A stretch of 64,000 bases of DNA from Sinomonas atrocyanea (lineage in GTDB: Bacteria; Actinomycetota; Actinomycetes; Actinomycetales; Micrococcaceae). Made by a program: the position numbers and the translations under genes. This document shows, in pieces, positions 8,439 through 16,231 of this stretch. Position 1 is the stretch's first letter. Each line of letters opens with the position of its first letter. Where the stretch lies: assembly GCF_030811715.1 (NCBI RefSeq), contig NZ_JAUSRH010000006.1, positions 62,001 through 126,000 of the forward strand. Reading direction: 5' to 3'. The notes beneath the pieces were generated by a model. That model searched no databases. It was not told the DNA's origin and saw only the letters and a list, made by a program, of their open reading frames with translations.

Positions 8439-8663
8439 GTGCCGAACGACTACTGGGAGACCGCCTCACCGCTCTACAGGAAGGTCGTGTTCTCGGGCAT
8501 GGCCTTCCTCGGCATCGGGATCGTGCTGAGCATCGTGGCCAACCTCGGCCACGTCACGTGGCTCCTGTGGCCGTCGATCGCGGTCATCGGGATCGGCCTC
8601 ATCGTCCACATGGTCGGGCTCGGGATCCGGGTCCGCGAGGCGAAGCGGCGGCTCAAGCGGTAG
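8439..8663 (+). CDS. Small two-helix membrane protein (74 aa)
   Basis: This 74-aa protein has two predicted transmembrane helices (residues about 16-36 and 41-61) and a basic C-terminus (REAKRRLKR) that should face the cytoplasm. GTG 8439 is preceded by TAGACT (8426-8431) and seven bases, the leaderless pattern repeated across the window. Its 3' end overlaps the convergent sulP gene by 11 bp. Function unknown. Confidence 0.78.
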   Translation: MPNDYWETASPLYRKVVFSGMAFLGIGIVLSIVANLGHVTWLLWPSIAVIGIGLIVHMVGLGIRVREAKRRLKR

Positions 8664-10371
8664 CGCTGGGCAGCCTGGCCCGCCGCACATGGCTGCGGGC
8701 GTGCTCCACGGCCTCATCGAGCGAGTCGAAGAGGTGCCGGTGGTGCCGCAGCTCGGCGATCACCCCGACCCGGCGCACCAGCTCGAGATGGTTCTCCTGC
8801 ACCCCCTTGAGGAGCACGGTCACGCCCCGCGCCTCGAGCGTGCGGATCGCCTCGACCAGGGTCTGGGCCCCGGTCGCGTCGAGGTAGCGGAGCTGGGACA
8901 GGCGCAGGACGACCACCTCGACGCCGTCGGCCGACGAGGTGCGGGTGACCTCCTCGAGGACCCGCTCCGCCGCGCCGAAGAACATGAGGCCATCGAGTCG
9001 GAAGACGGCGATGTGCTCGTCGCCGTCGTGCGCCGGCCCGGGGATCGGCTCGCGCCGTACGCTCCCGAGCTTCGCGAACTGGCGCAGGGTCAGCAGGGCC
9101 GCGGCGACGAGGCCGATCTGGATCGCCACGATGAGGTCGAAGGCGACGGTGACGACGGCGGTGAGCACGAACGCCACCGCGTCCTGCCGCGTCGAGCCGA
9201 GGATCCGGCGCGCGGTCCGCACGGAGACCATGCGCCCGGCCGTGACCATGAGGACGCCGGCCAGGGCCGCGAGCGGGATCTGGGCGACGAGCGGGGCCGT
9301 GAGGTAGACCACGCCGAGCAGCACCAGGGCGTGGGCGACCGCGGCCATCCGGGACCTCCCGCCTGAGCGCACATTCACCGCCGTCCGCGCAATCGCCCCC
9401 GTGGCGGGCATGCCGCCGAAGAGCCCGGCGGCGAGCGAGGCGAGCCCCTGGCCCACGAGCTCGCGGTCGGGGTTGTACGGGCCGGTCGTCCGCCCGTCGG
9501 GGCCGGTGAGCCCGGACGCGACCCGCGCCGAGAGGAGCGACTCGATCGCGGCCAGGGTGGCGACCGCCACGGCCGGCCCGGCCAGGGAGGGCAGGTCCGA
9601 GAGGGCGAAGCCGGGCAGCGCCGGCGCCGGGAGCGAGGACGGCAGGGCACCGATGCGCTCGGCGTCGTCGAGGCCCAGCAGCCCGGCCCCCAGCGAGGCG
9701 ACGAGGATCGCGAGGAGGCTCGCCGGCAGGGCGCGGTGGATCCGCGGCACCAGGAGGGTGGTGGCGGCCACGAGCACGACGACGCCGAGGCTCGCCGCGG
9801 CGCGGGGCCACGGCGCAGCCGCCACGGCCGCCGCCGCCGCGACCGCCGTGTTCTGCCCGGGGGCGACGTGGGCGGACACGGCGAGGGGAACCTGCTGGAG
9901 GAAGATGATCACGCCGATCCCGAGTGTGAAGCCCTCCACGACGGGCCACGGGATGTAGGCGACCGCCCGGCCCAGCCGTGATCCGCCGAGGGCCACGAGG
10001 ATGATGCCGGCCATGACGGAGAGCAGGGCGACCGCGCCCGCCCCATGCGACGCCACGATCGGGGCGAGGACCACGACCATGGCGCCGGTGGGGCCGGAGA
10101 CCTGCACGTGCGAGCCGCCGAAGACGGCCGCGACGAGCCCCGCCACGATCGCCGTCACCAGGCCGGCCTCGGCCCCCACGCCCGAGCTCACCCCGAAGGC
10201 GAGAGCGAGGGGGAGGGCCACGATGCCCACCGTGAGCCCCGCGACGAGGTCGCCGCGCCATGTGCGGCGCGCCCCCGCGTAGTCGGAGGCCCGCGGGAGG
10301 AGGGTCCGGAGGGCGCCAAGCCCTCTGGCCGCGATGCCGCGCACCGAGGCCGGCAGGCCGGGGGCGCTCAC
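8653..10371 (-). CDS. SulP-family anion permease with STAS domain
   Basis: This 572-aa SLC26/SulP transporter is probably a sulfate, bicarbonate or related anion carrier in the cytoplasmic membrane. The membrane domain (about residues 35-430) includes WRGDLVAGLTVGIVALPLALAFG at the start and VSGPTGAMVVVLAPI. A C-terminal STAS domain follows (HIAVFRLDGLMFFGAAERV ... VVLRLSQLRYLDATGAQTL). GTG 10371 overlaps the stop codon of the arsR gene by four bases (GTGA), indicating translational coupling. The substrate cannot be assigned from sequence. Confidence 0.92.
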   Translation of the reverse strand: MSAPGLPASVRGIAARGLGALRTLLPRASDYAGARRTWRGDLVAGLTVGIVALPLALAFGVSSGVGAEAGLVTAIVAGLVAAVFGGSHVQVSGPTGAMVVVLAPIVASHGAGAVALLSVMAGIILVALGGSRLGRAVAYIPWPVVEGFTLGIGVIIFLQQVPLAVSAHVAPGQNTAVAAAAAVAAAPWPRAAASLGVVVLVAATTLLVPRIHRALPASLLAILVASLGAGLLGLDDAERIGALPSSLPAPALPGFALSDLPSLAGPAVAVATLAAIESLLSARVASGLTGPDGRTTGPYNPDRELVGQGLASLAAGLFGGMPATGAIARTAVNVRSGGRSRMAAVAHALVLLGVVYLTAPLVAQIPLAALAGVLMVTAGRMVSVRTARRILGSTRQDAVAFVLTAVVTVAFDLIVAIQIGLVAAALLTLRQFAKLGSVRREPIPGPAHDGDEHIAVFRLDGLMFFGAAERVLEEVTRTSSADGVEVVVLRLSQLRYLDATGAQTLVEAIRTLEARGVTVLLKGVQENHLELVRRVGVIAELRHHRHLFDSLDEAVEHARSHVRRARLPSATA

Positions 10372-10748
10372 CGGGCGGCGCCGTCGCGCACGGCGACCGA
10401 AGGGAGGGCGGAGGCGGCCTCGAGCTGCTCGCGGGTCTCGGCGAGCGTGTCGAGGAGGAAGGCGCGGGCGATCGCGAGGAGCTCGGCGATCGAGGGGTGC
10501 GCGAGCGAGTAGGTCACCGAGTTGGCCGTGCGCACGCTGGTCACGACGCGGTGGCGGCGGAGCGTCGCCAAGTGCTGCGAGAGGTGGGAGGCCTCGAGGC
10601 CGGTGCCCTCGAGCAGCTCGCTCACCGGGCAGGACTGCCCGGGGGAGTCCGTGAGGATCTCCAGGATGCGGATCCGGGCCGGGTGGGCGAGGCCCTTGAA
10701 CAGGTTTGCCTTGATCTCGTAGAGCGGGGCCTCGCGGTCGCTGAACAT
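10368..10748 (-). CDS. ArsR-family transcriptional regulator
   Basis: This 126-aa winged-helix repressor has the ArsR core IKANLFKGLAHPARIRILEIL followed by VSELLEGTGLEASHLSQHLATLRRHRVV. The only cysteine is in PGQSCPVSELL before the recognition helix, so a classical multi-cysteine metal site is absent; it may sense something else. ATG 10748 follows GGAGG. It is the first gene of an operon with the SulP permease and probably autoregulates through an inverted repeat overlapping its own -10 box. Confidence 0.88.
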   Translation of the reverse strand: MFSDREAPLYEIKANLFKGLAHPARIRILEILTDSPGQSCPVSELLEGTGLEASHLSQHLATLRRHRVVTSVRTANSVTYSLAHPSIAELLAIARAFLLDTLAETREQLEAASALPSVAVRDGAAR

Positions 10749-10768
10749 GCTGCCTCCAGATGACGGCT

Positions 10769-10808
10769 TGATGGATTCATCATACCGTCTGATCCTCAGG
10801 AGTGTCAG
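10769..10808 (-). promoter_or_regulatory. Promoter and candidate operator of arsR-sulP
   Basis: On the minus strand, CTGACA (10808-10803), 18 bases and TATGAT (10784-10779) form a near-consensus sigma-70 promoter. The inverted repeat TGATG-GATT-CATCA (10769-10782) overlaps the -10 box, a good position for ArsR binding. The leader is about 24 nt and carries GGAGG. Confidence 0.65.
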
Positions 10809-10830
10809 TGCCAGCGGATAGGCTTTCCCC

Positions 10831-11295
10831 ATGGCCATCAACCCCGACCTCGCCGGTCGCGTGTACCCGCCCGCCGAGGTGTACGACGTCGCCCGCGAGA
10901 AGATCCGCGAGTTCGCCCGCGCCGTCAAGGCAGAGCACCCCGCCCACTACGAGGTCGACGCCGCGCGGGCCCTCGGACACGCCGACCTCGTGGCCCCGCC
11001 CACGTTCGCGATCATCGTCGCCCAGCGCGCCGACGCCCAGCTCATCGCGGATCCCGAGTCGGGCATCGACTTCTCCCGCGTGGTCCACGCTGAGCAGCGC
11101 TTCACCCACCACCGCCCGATCGTCGCGGGGGACCGGCTCACCGCCGAGCTCCACGTCGACACCGTCCGCGCGATGGGCGGCGGCGCCATGATCACCACGC
11201 GCGCCGAGATCCGCGCGCTGGGCGCCGGGGACGCCGGCGGCGAGAGCGTCGCCACGACCGTCTCGTCGATTCTCGTGAGGGGAGAGGGCCAGTGA
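10831..11295 (+). CDS. MaoC-like dehydratase, N-terminal-type subunit (HadA-like)
   Basis: This 154-aa hot-dog-fold protein resembles HadA, the substrate-binding partner in (3R)-hydroxyacyl-thioester dehydratase heterodimers. Features are the opening AINPDLAGRVYPP, APPTFAIIVAQRAD and HAEQRFTHHRPIVAGDRL. It lacks the ASGDxNPIH catalytic motif, as expected for this subunit. ATG 10831 is preceded by TAGGCT (10819-10824) and six bases, suggesting a leaderless message. It overlaps the HadB-like gene by four bases. Confidence 0.88.
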   Translation: MAINPDLAGRVYPPAEVYDVAREKIREFARAVKAEHPAHYEVDAARALGHADLVAPPTFAIIVAQRADAQLIADPESGIDFSRVVHAEQRFTHHRPIVAGDRLTAELHVDTVRAMGGGAMITTRAEIRALGAGDAGGESVATTVSSILVRGEGQ

Positions 11296-11765
11296 GCACC
11301 GAGGACAGCACCCAGGCCGGAACCGCCGTGATGCCCGTGTTCGACCAGCTCGAGAAGGGCCTCGAGATCGGCCGCCGGGAGGTCGCCGTGACCCGCGCAG
11401 ACCTCGTCCGGTACGCCGGGGCCTCCGGCGACTTCAACCCGATCCACTGGAACAACGACTTCGCCGTCGCCGTCGAGCTCCCGGGCGTGATCGCCCACGG
11501 CATGTTCACGATGGGCGCCGCCGTCCAGCTCGTCGTCGACTGGGCCGGAGATCCGGGCGCCGTGGTGGACTACCAGACGCGCTTCACCAAGCCCGTCCCG
11601 GTCCAGGACACCACCGGGACCGAGGAGCCGGGGGCGGTCCTCGAGGTCGTCGGAACCGTCGGCGCGCTGGACCCCGAGGCCCGCACGGCCCGGATCGACC
11701 TCACCGTCACCAACGCCGGCCAGCGCGTGCTGACCAAGGCGCAGGCACTCGTCCGGCTGGCCTGA
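11292..11765 (+). CDS. MaoC-family dehydratase, catalytic subunit (HadB-like)
   Basis: This 157-aa partner of the preceding HadA-like subunit carries the hydratase-2 catalytic motif in RYAGASGDFNPIHWNNDFA (Asp and His) followed by PGVIAHGMFTMG. Together they would dehydrate (3R)-hydroxyacyl thioesters in fatty-acid synthesis or a related pathway. The GTGA overlap with the upstream gene indicates a coupled heterodimer. Confidence 0.9.
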   Translation: MSTEDSTQAGTAVMPVFDQLEKGLEIGRREVAVTRADLVRYAGASGDFNPIHWNNDFAVAVELPGVIAHGMFTMGAAVQLVVDWAGDPGAVVDYQTRFTKPVPVQDTTGTEEPGAVLEVVGTVGALDPEARTARIDLTVTNAGQRVLTKAQALVRLA

Positions 11766-11773
11766 GCCGCCCC

Positions 11774-13111
11774 ATGGCCCGGCTGCCAGCGCCGCGGACC
11801 CCGGCCCCGCGGACCCCGGCCCCGCCCGTGCCCGCCGAGGTCCGGCACTGGCACCTCGCCGTCATCGTCGCGTACGGCGCGAGCGGCGTCGCCTTCTCGA
11901 GCTGGGTCTCCCGCGTCCCGGCGCTGCGCAGCGACCTCGGCCTCAGCCCTGGCGGCGTCGGCCTGCTCCTGCTGTGCATGACACTGGCCTCCTTTGCCTC
12001 GGTCTCGGCGTCGGGGCTCGTGGTCATCCGGATCGGCTCCGCCCGCACCATCCAGGCCGGCGCCCTGATGGTGGGCCTCGGCCTCCTCACGCTGGGCCTC
12101 GGCGCGTCCGTGCTCCGCTCGCCCGTGGCCGCCGCCGTGGGCTTCGCGGTGGTCGGGCTCGGGACGGCGAGCTGGAACACCGCGTCCAACGTCGAGGGCG
12201 CCGCCGTCGAGCGGGCGCTGCGCAGGTTCATCATGCCCAGGCTGCACGGCTCCTTCAGCCTCGGCACCGTCCTCGGCGCCGTGGTCGGCACGTGGGCCGC
12301 TGCCGCTGCGGTGCCGCTCGCGTGGCACCTGGGCGCCGCCGGCGTGGTCGTGGCCGTCGCCGTGGCGGCCGCCGGGACCTTCCTGCGCGCCGACCGTGCT
12401 GCCGGCACCGCGCACGACGGCGAAGTCCCCGCCGCCGGGGAGCACCCGCCGTCGTCCGTGCTCTCCTCGCCCGGCGAGGCCGACGGCGCCGTCGCCGCCG
12501 GAACCGCCCCTGACAGCGCCGGCCCGGGCGGGCGGGCGCAGGTGGCGGCGGCCTGGCGCGACCGCCGCACCGTGCTGCTGGGCGTGATGGTCCTCGGGCT
12601 CGCGCTCGCCGAGGGCGCGGCGGGCGACTGGGTCGCGCTCGCGCTTGCGGACGGCTACGGCGTCTCCCAGGCGGTGGGCGCCGTGGGCTACAGCGTCTTC
12701 GTGTGCGCGATGGCCGCGGGACGGTTCCTCGGCACCCCGGTGCTCAACCGCCACGGCCGCGTGACCGCGCTGCGGGCCTGCGGGGTGCTCGCGCTGCTGG
12801 GGCTCGCCGTGTTCGTGCTCGCGCCCGCGCTGTGGCTCGCGTTCGCCGGCCTCGTGGTCTGGGGGCTCGGCGCCTCGCTCGGCTTCCCGGTGGGGATGTC
12901 AGCCGCCGCCGACGATCCGGTCCACGCCGCGGCCCGCGTCTCGGTGGTCTCCACGATCGGCTACGGCGCGTTCCTGTGCGGGCCGCCGCTGCTGGGCTTC
13001 GTGGCCGAGTTCACCGGTGTGCGGTACTCGCTGCTGACGGTCCTGCTCTTCGTCGTCGTCAGCGTGGCACTTGCCGGGCAGGCAGCCCGCAGGGGCGCCC
13101 CGGCCGTGTGA
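11774..13111 (+). CDS. MFS transporter
   Basis: This 445-aa major-facilitator protein has about 12 hydrophobic helices. The N-terminal half starts VIVAYGASGVAFSSWVSRVP, with a loop after GLVVIRIGSARTIQAG. A hydrophilic, alanine/proline-rich central loop of about 50 residues separates the halves. The first 20 residues are encoded by a 15-bp tandem duplication giving APRTPAPRTP. It begins eight bases after the HadB-like gene, probably the same transcript. The substrate is unknown. Confidence 0.85.
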   Translation: MARLPAPRTPAPRTPAPPVPAEVRHWHLAVIVAYGASGVAFSSWVSRVPALRSDLGLSPGGVGLLLLCMTLASFASVSASGLVVIRIGSARTIQAGALMVGLGLLTLGLGASVLRSPVAAAVGFAVVGLGTASWNTASNVEGAAVERALRRFIMPRLHGSFSLGTVLGAVVGTWAAAAAVPLAWHLGAAGVVVAVAVAAAGTFLRADRAAGTAHDGEVPAAGEHPPSSVLSSPGEADGAVAAGTAPDSAGPGGRAQVAAAWRDRRTVLLGVMVLGLALAEGAAGDWVALALADGYGVSQAVGAVGYSVFVCAMAAGRFLGTPVLNRHGRVTALRACGVLALLGLAVFVLAPALWLAFAGLVVWGLGASLGFPVGMSAAADDPVHAAARVSVVSTIGYGAFLCGPPLLGFVAEFTGVRYSLLTVLLFVVVSVALAGQAARRGAPAV

Positions 13112-13124
13112 CTAAGCTGGACGG

Positions 13125-14189
13125 GTGAGCCAGACCCTCCTGTCCTCCCTGACCACCTCCGCCGTCGGCGGCCCGGCCGCCCGCTTCGAGGAAGCTCACA
13201 GCGAGGCCGAGATCATCGACGCCGTCCGCACCGCCGACTCCGCCGGGGAGCCGCTGCTGATCATCGCCGGCGGCTCGAACCTCCTCGTCTCCGACGACGG
13301 CTACCCCGGCACCGTCCTGAAGATCGCCTCCGAGGGCCTCGTGGTCAACTCCGCGGACACGTGCGGGGGAGTGTCCGTCAAGGTCCAGGCGGGCCACCCG
13401 TGGGACGCCCTCGTGGACCACGCCGTGCACCACGCGTGGAGCGGGATCGAGGCCCTCTCCGGCATCCCGGGCTCCACGGGCGCCACCCCCGTGCAGAACG
13501 TCGGCGCGTACGGGCAGGACGTCTCGCAGACCGTCTGGCAGGTGCGCACGTGGGACCGCGAGGCGAACGCCGTGAAGACCTTCGTCCCCTCCGAGCTGGC
13601 CTTCGGCTACCGTGACTCCGTGCTCAAGCGGACCACCGCCAACGGCTCGCCCCGCTACGTGGTCCTCACGGTCGAGTTCCAGCTGGCCCTCGGGCGCATG
13701 GGTGCTCCCGTGCGGTACGCCGAGCTCGCCCGTGCCCTCGGCGTCGAGCCGGGCCAGCGCGCCTACGCGACGGACGTGCGCCGCGAGGTCCTGCGCCTGC
13801 GCGGCTCGAAGGGCATGGTCCTGGACCCGGCGGACCGCGACACCTACTCGACCGGCTCCTTCTTCACCAACCCCGTGCTCACCGAGGCGGACGCCGCGTC
13901 CCTCCCCGAGGGTGCCCCGCGGTACCCGGCCGGCGACGGGCTCGTGAAGACGTCCGCGGCGTGGCTGATCGAGCACGCGGGCTTCCCCAAGGGCTACGGC
14001 CTCGACGCGGACAGCGTCACCGGCGGCCGGGCCTCGCTCTCCACGAAGCACACGCTCGCCCTGACCAACCGGGGGGACGCGACCGCGAAGGACCTCCTCG
14101 CCCTCGCCCGCGAGGTGCGCGACGGCGTCCGTGCCCGCTTCGGGATCGAGCTGCACAACGAGCCGCTCCTCATCGGGCTCGAGCTGTGA
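13125..14189 (+). CDS. murB: UDP-N-acetylmuramate dehydrogenase
   Basis: MurB reduces UDP-GlcNAc-enolpyruvate to UDP-MurNAc in cytoplasmic peptidoglycan precursor synthesis, using FAD and NADPH. In 354 aa the FAD-binding region IIAGGSNLLVSDDGYPG, the GIEALSGIPGSTGATPVQNVGA segment, the catalytic-serine region STGSFFTNPV, and the C-terminal AAWLIEHAGFPKGYGL are all present. GTG 13125 is preceded by TAAGCT (13113-13118) and six bases, so it may have its own leaderless transcript. Its stop overlaps the TetR gene start. Confidence 0.97.
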   Translation: MSQTLLSSLTTSAVGGPAARFEEAHSEAEIIDAVRTADSAGEPLLIIAGGSNLLVSDDGYPGTVLKIASEGLVVNSADTCGGVSVKVQAGHPWDALVDHAVHHAWSGIEALSGIPGSTGATPVQNVGAYGQDVSQTVWQVRTWDREANAVKTFVPSELAFGYRDSVLKRTTANGSPRYVVLTVEFQLALGRMGAPVRYAELARALGVEPGQRAYATDVRREVLRLRGSKGMVLDPADRDTYSTGSFFTNPVLTEADAASLPEGAPRYPAGDGLVKTSAAWLIEHAGFPKGYGLDADSVTGGRASLSTKHTLALTNRGDATAKDLLALAREVRDGVRARFGIELHNEPLLIGLEL

Positions 14190-14923
14190 GCGACGCCGCC
14201 CGCCGCCGCCTCGACGTCGCGGCTGCCGCCGTGCGGCTCTACGCCGAGCACGGCTACGAGGCGACGAGCGCGGACCAGATCGCCGCGGCCGCGGGCCTGT
14301 CCCGGAGCACGTTCTTCCGGCAGTTCCGCTCCAAGGAGGACGTGGTCTTCGCCGACCACGACACACTGCTCGAGCAGGCCGAGGCCTTCCTCGCCGAGCC
14401 CCACGACGATCCGTGGGAGGCCGTGTGCCGCGCCGCGGGCCTCGTGTTCGAGCACTTCGCGGGGCTCGGCGACCTGGCACAGCTGCGCTACCGCGTGGTG
14501 AACCGCGAGCCGGGCCTGCGCGACAAGGAGCTCGTGACGACCTTTCGCTACGAGCGGCTCTTCCAGCGCTACCTCCGCGCCGCCGTCCCGGGCATCGCGC
14601 CCCTCGACGCCGTCCGGTTCGCCTCGACCGTCATCGCGACCCACAACTACTGCCTGCGCCAGCTCATGCGCGGCGAGCCCGGATTCGACGCCGCCCGGCT
14701 GCGGGCCGAGCTGGACGCCGTGCGCCGCCTCTACGGCGTCGCCCCGGGGGAGGCCTCCACGCACGACGCCGGCCCCGTCGCCGCGGGCGCTGACCGCGCC
14801 TCCCGCACGGAGGACTCCATGGCGGCGCGCCCGGACGACGTGGTGGTCGCGGTCTTCCCCCGCAGCGCGGCCCCGGCGGACATCGCCCGGAAGATCCGGG
14901 AAGCCCTCCAGACCGGCCCGTGA
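14186..14923 (+). CDS. TetR-family transcriptional regulator
   Basis: This 245-aa regulator has an N-terminal HTH (residues about 8-55; LYAEHGYEATSADQIAAAAGLSRSTFFRQF in the translation). The ligand domain is helical. An unusual C-terminal tail of about 40 residues follows (ending in DIARKIREALQTGP), after an alanine/aspartate-rich linker. GTG 14186 overlaps the murB stop by four bases. It directly precedes a fatty-acid catabolic set and is the likely acyl-CoA-responsive repressor of it, by analogy with FadR-type TetR proteins (inference). Confidence 0.88.
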   Translation: MSDAARRRLDVAAAAVRLYAEHGYEATSADQIAAAAGLSRSTFFRQFRSKEDVVFADHDTLLEQAEAFLAEPHDDPWEAVCRAAGLVFEHFAGLGDLAQLRYRVVNREPGLRDKELVTTFRYERLFQRYLRAAVPGIAPLDAVRFASTVIATHNYCLRQLMRGEPGFDAARLRAELDAVRRLYGVAPGEASTHDAGPVAAGADRASRTEDSMAARPDDVVVAVFPRSAAPADIARKIREALQTGP

Positions 14924-14936
14924 CACTCCGTATCAC

Positions 14937-14966
14937 TTGACCTGAGACTGAGTTTCACGGTTACAT
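14937..14966 (+). promoter_or_regulatory. Promoter with embedded palindrome upstream of the fatty-acid genes
   Basis: TTGACC (14937-14942) and TTACAT (14961-14966) are separated by 18 bases. The spacer contains TGAGACT-G-AGTTTCA (14943-14957), a near-perfect inverted repeat (6 of 7 positions), a suitable TetR operator. A start site about six bases after the -10 would coincide with GTG 14973, implying a leaderless message. Confidence 0.5.
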
Positions 14967-14972
14967 GGTGGC

Positions 14973-16163
14973 GTGCCCCACACCGCTGCCGCCTCGCCCG
15001 CCCCTGCCGCCTCGCCCGCCCCTGCCGCCCAGCGCGCCTCCGCTGCCCGGCCGGCCTCTGCCGCCGCAGCGCCGCCGCGCGCGATCCGGGCGGTCGGCGT
15101 GGTCGGCGCCGGGCTCATGGCCAGCCAGCTCGCCACGCTCTTCGCGCAGCAGCTCCGGGTCCCCGTGACGATGAGCGACCTGTCGGCCGAGCGCGTCGAG
15201 GCCGCCCGGGCCGGCATCCGCGCCCGCCTCGACCGGGCCGAGGCCAAGGGCCGGCTCGCCTCGGGCGAGGCTGCCGAGATCGCCGCGCTCATCTCCGGCA
15301 CGACCGACCCCGCCGACTTCGCCGGCTGCGACGCCGTCATCGAGGCCGTGTTCGAGGAGCTCGAGGTCAAGCGCGCGGTGTTCGCCTCCGCCGAGGCCGC
15401 CATCGCCCCGGACGGCCTCCTGCTGACGAACACGTCCTCCCTCTCGGTCGAGGCCATGGCCGAGGGCCTGGCGCACCCGGAACGCGTGGTCGGCTTCCAC
15501 TTCTTCAATCCCGTCGCGGTCCTGCCCCTCCTCGAACTCGTCCGCACCCCGGTGGCCTCGGCGAAGGCCATGGCCGCCGCTGCAGGCCTCGCGGCGGCGC
15601 TCGGCAAGACCGCGGTCCCCGTCGCGGACGCGCCGGGCTTCGTGGTCAACCGCCTCCTGACCCGGCTCTTCGCCGAGGTCCTGGCCGAGATCGAGGCGGC
15701 CGCGGCTGCGGGAGGCGACCCGCTCGCCGTCGACCGCGCCCTCGCCCCGTGGGGCCTGCCGATGACCCCGCTGACCCTCATCGACTACATCGGCACCGCC
15801 GTCCAGCAGCACATCTGTGCCACGATGCACAGCTCCTACCCGGACCGGTTCCCGCTCTCGCCGTGGCTGGCCGCCGCGGCGGAGTCCGGCGTCCGCCGCC
15901 TCCTCGCGGATGACGGCGCGCTCGTACCCGAGGCGTCTGCCCTCCTCGAGCGGGTAGCAGCCGCCCGCTCCGGCGCCGCCCCGGAGCCCGTGGACGGCAC
16001 CCGCGTCCTCGAGCGTGTCCGCGCGGCCCTCGCCGAGGAAGTCGGGCTCACGCTGGCCGAGGGCGTCGTGGACTCCGCCGAGGACATCGACCAGTGCATG
16101 GTCCTCGGCGCCAACTACCCCGCCGGCGGCCTCACCCCGCTGCTGGCCACGCCCGCCCGCTGA
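14973..16163 (+). CDS. 3-hydroxyacyl-CoA dehydrogenase
   Basis: This 396-aa NAD-dependent enzyme oxidises (3S)-hydroxyacyl-CoA to 3-ketoacyl-CoA. The Rossmann motif is AVGVVGAGLMASQLA. The catalytic histidine lies in VVGFHFFNPV, and DAPGFVVNRLLTRLF marks the first C-terminal helical domain; a second C-terminal domain follows. It resembles the dehydrogenase half of FadB without the crotonase half. The first 40 residues are a low-complexity Ala/Pro tract encoded by an 18-bp direct repeat, so the true start could be later, although GTG 14973 fits the promoter position. Confidence 0.9.
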   Translation: MPHTAAASPAPAASPAPAAQRASAARPASAAAAPPRAIRAVGVVGAGLMASQLATLFAQQLRVPVTMSDLSAERVEAARAGIRARLDRAEAKGRLASGEAAEIAALISGTTDPADFAGCDAVIEAVFEELEVKRAVFASAEAAIAPDGLLLTNTSSLSVEAMAEGLAHPERVVGFHFFNPVAVLPLLELVRTPVASAKAMAAAAGLAAALGKTAVPVADAPGFVVNRLLTRLFAEVLAEIEAAAAAGGDPLAVDRALAPWGLPMTPLTLIDYIGTAVQQHICATMHSSYPDRFPLSPWLAAAAESGVRRLLADDGALVPEASALLERVAAARSGAAPEPVDGTRVLERVRAALAEEVGLTLAEGVVDSAEDIDQCMVLGANYPAGGLTPLLATPAR

Positions 16164-16231
16164 TCCGCTCCCCCCTGAACCGCCCCTTCACCCCACGCCG
16201 CGACCCCACGCCCTGACCCCGGAGGATTCCG

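Noticed and set aside
11774-11830. 15-bp tandem duplication at the start of the MFS gene
   Set aside because: It simply encodes an APRTP repeat in a disordered N-terminus. Such proline-rich slippage is common at this GC content.
14979-15030. 18-bp direct repeat at the start of the 3-hydroxyacyl-CoA dehydrogenase gene
   Set aside because: It encodes a low-complexity Ala/Pro tract and is most simply replication slippage. It was noted only as a caution about the start codon.
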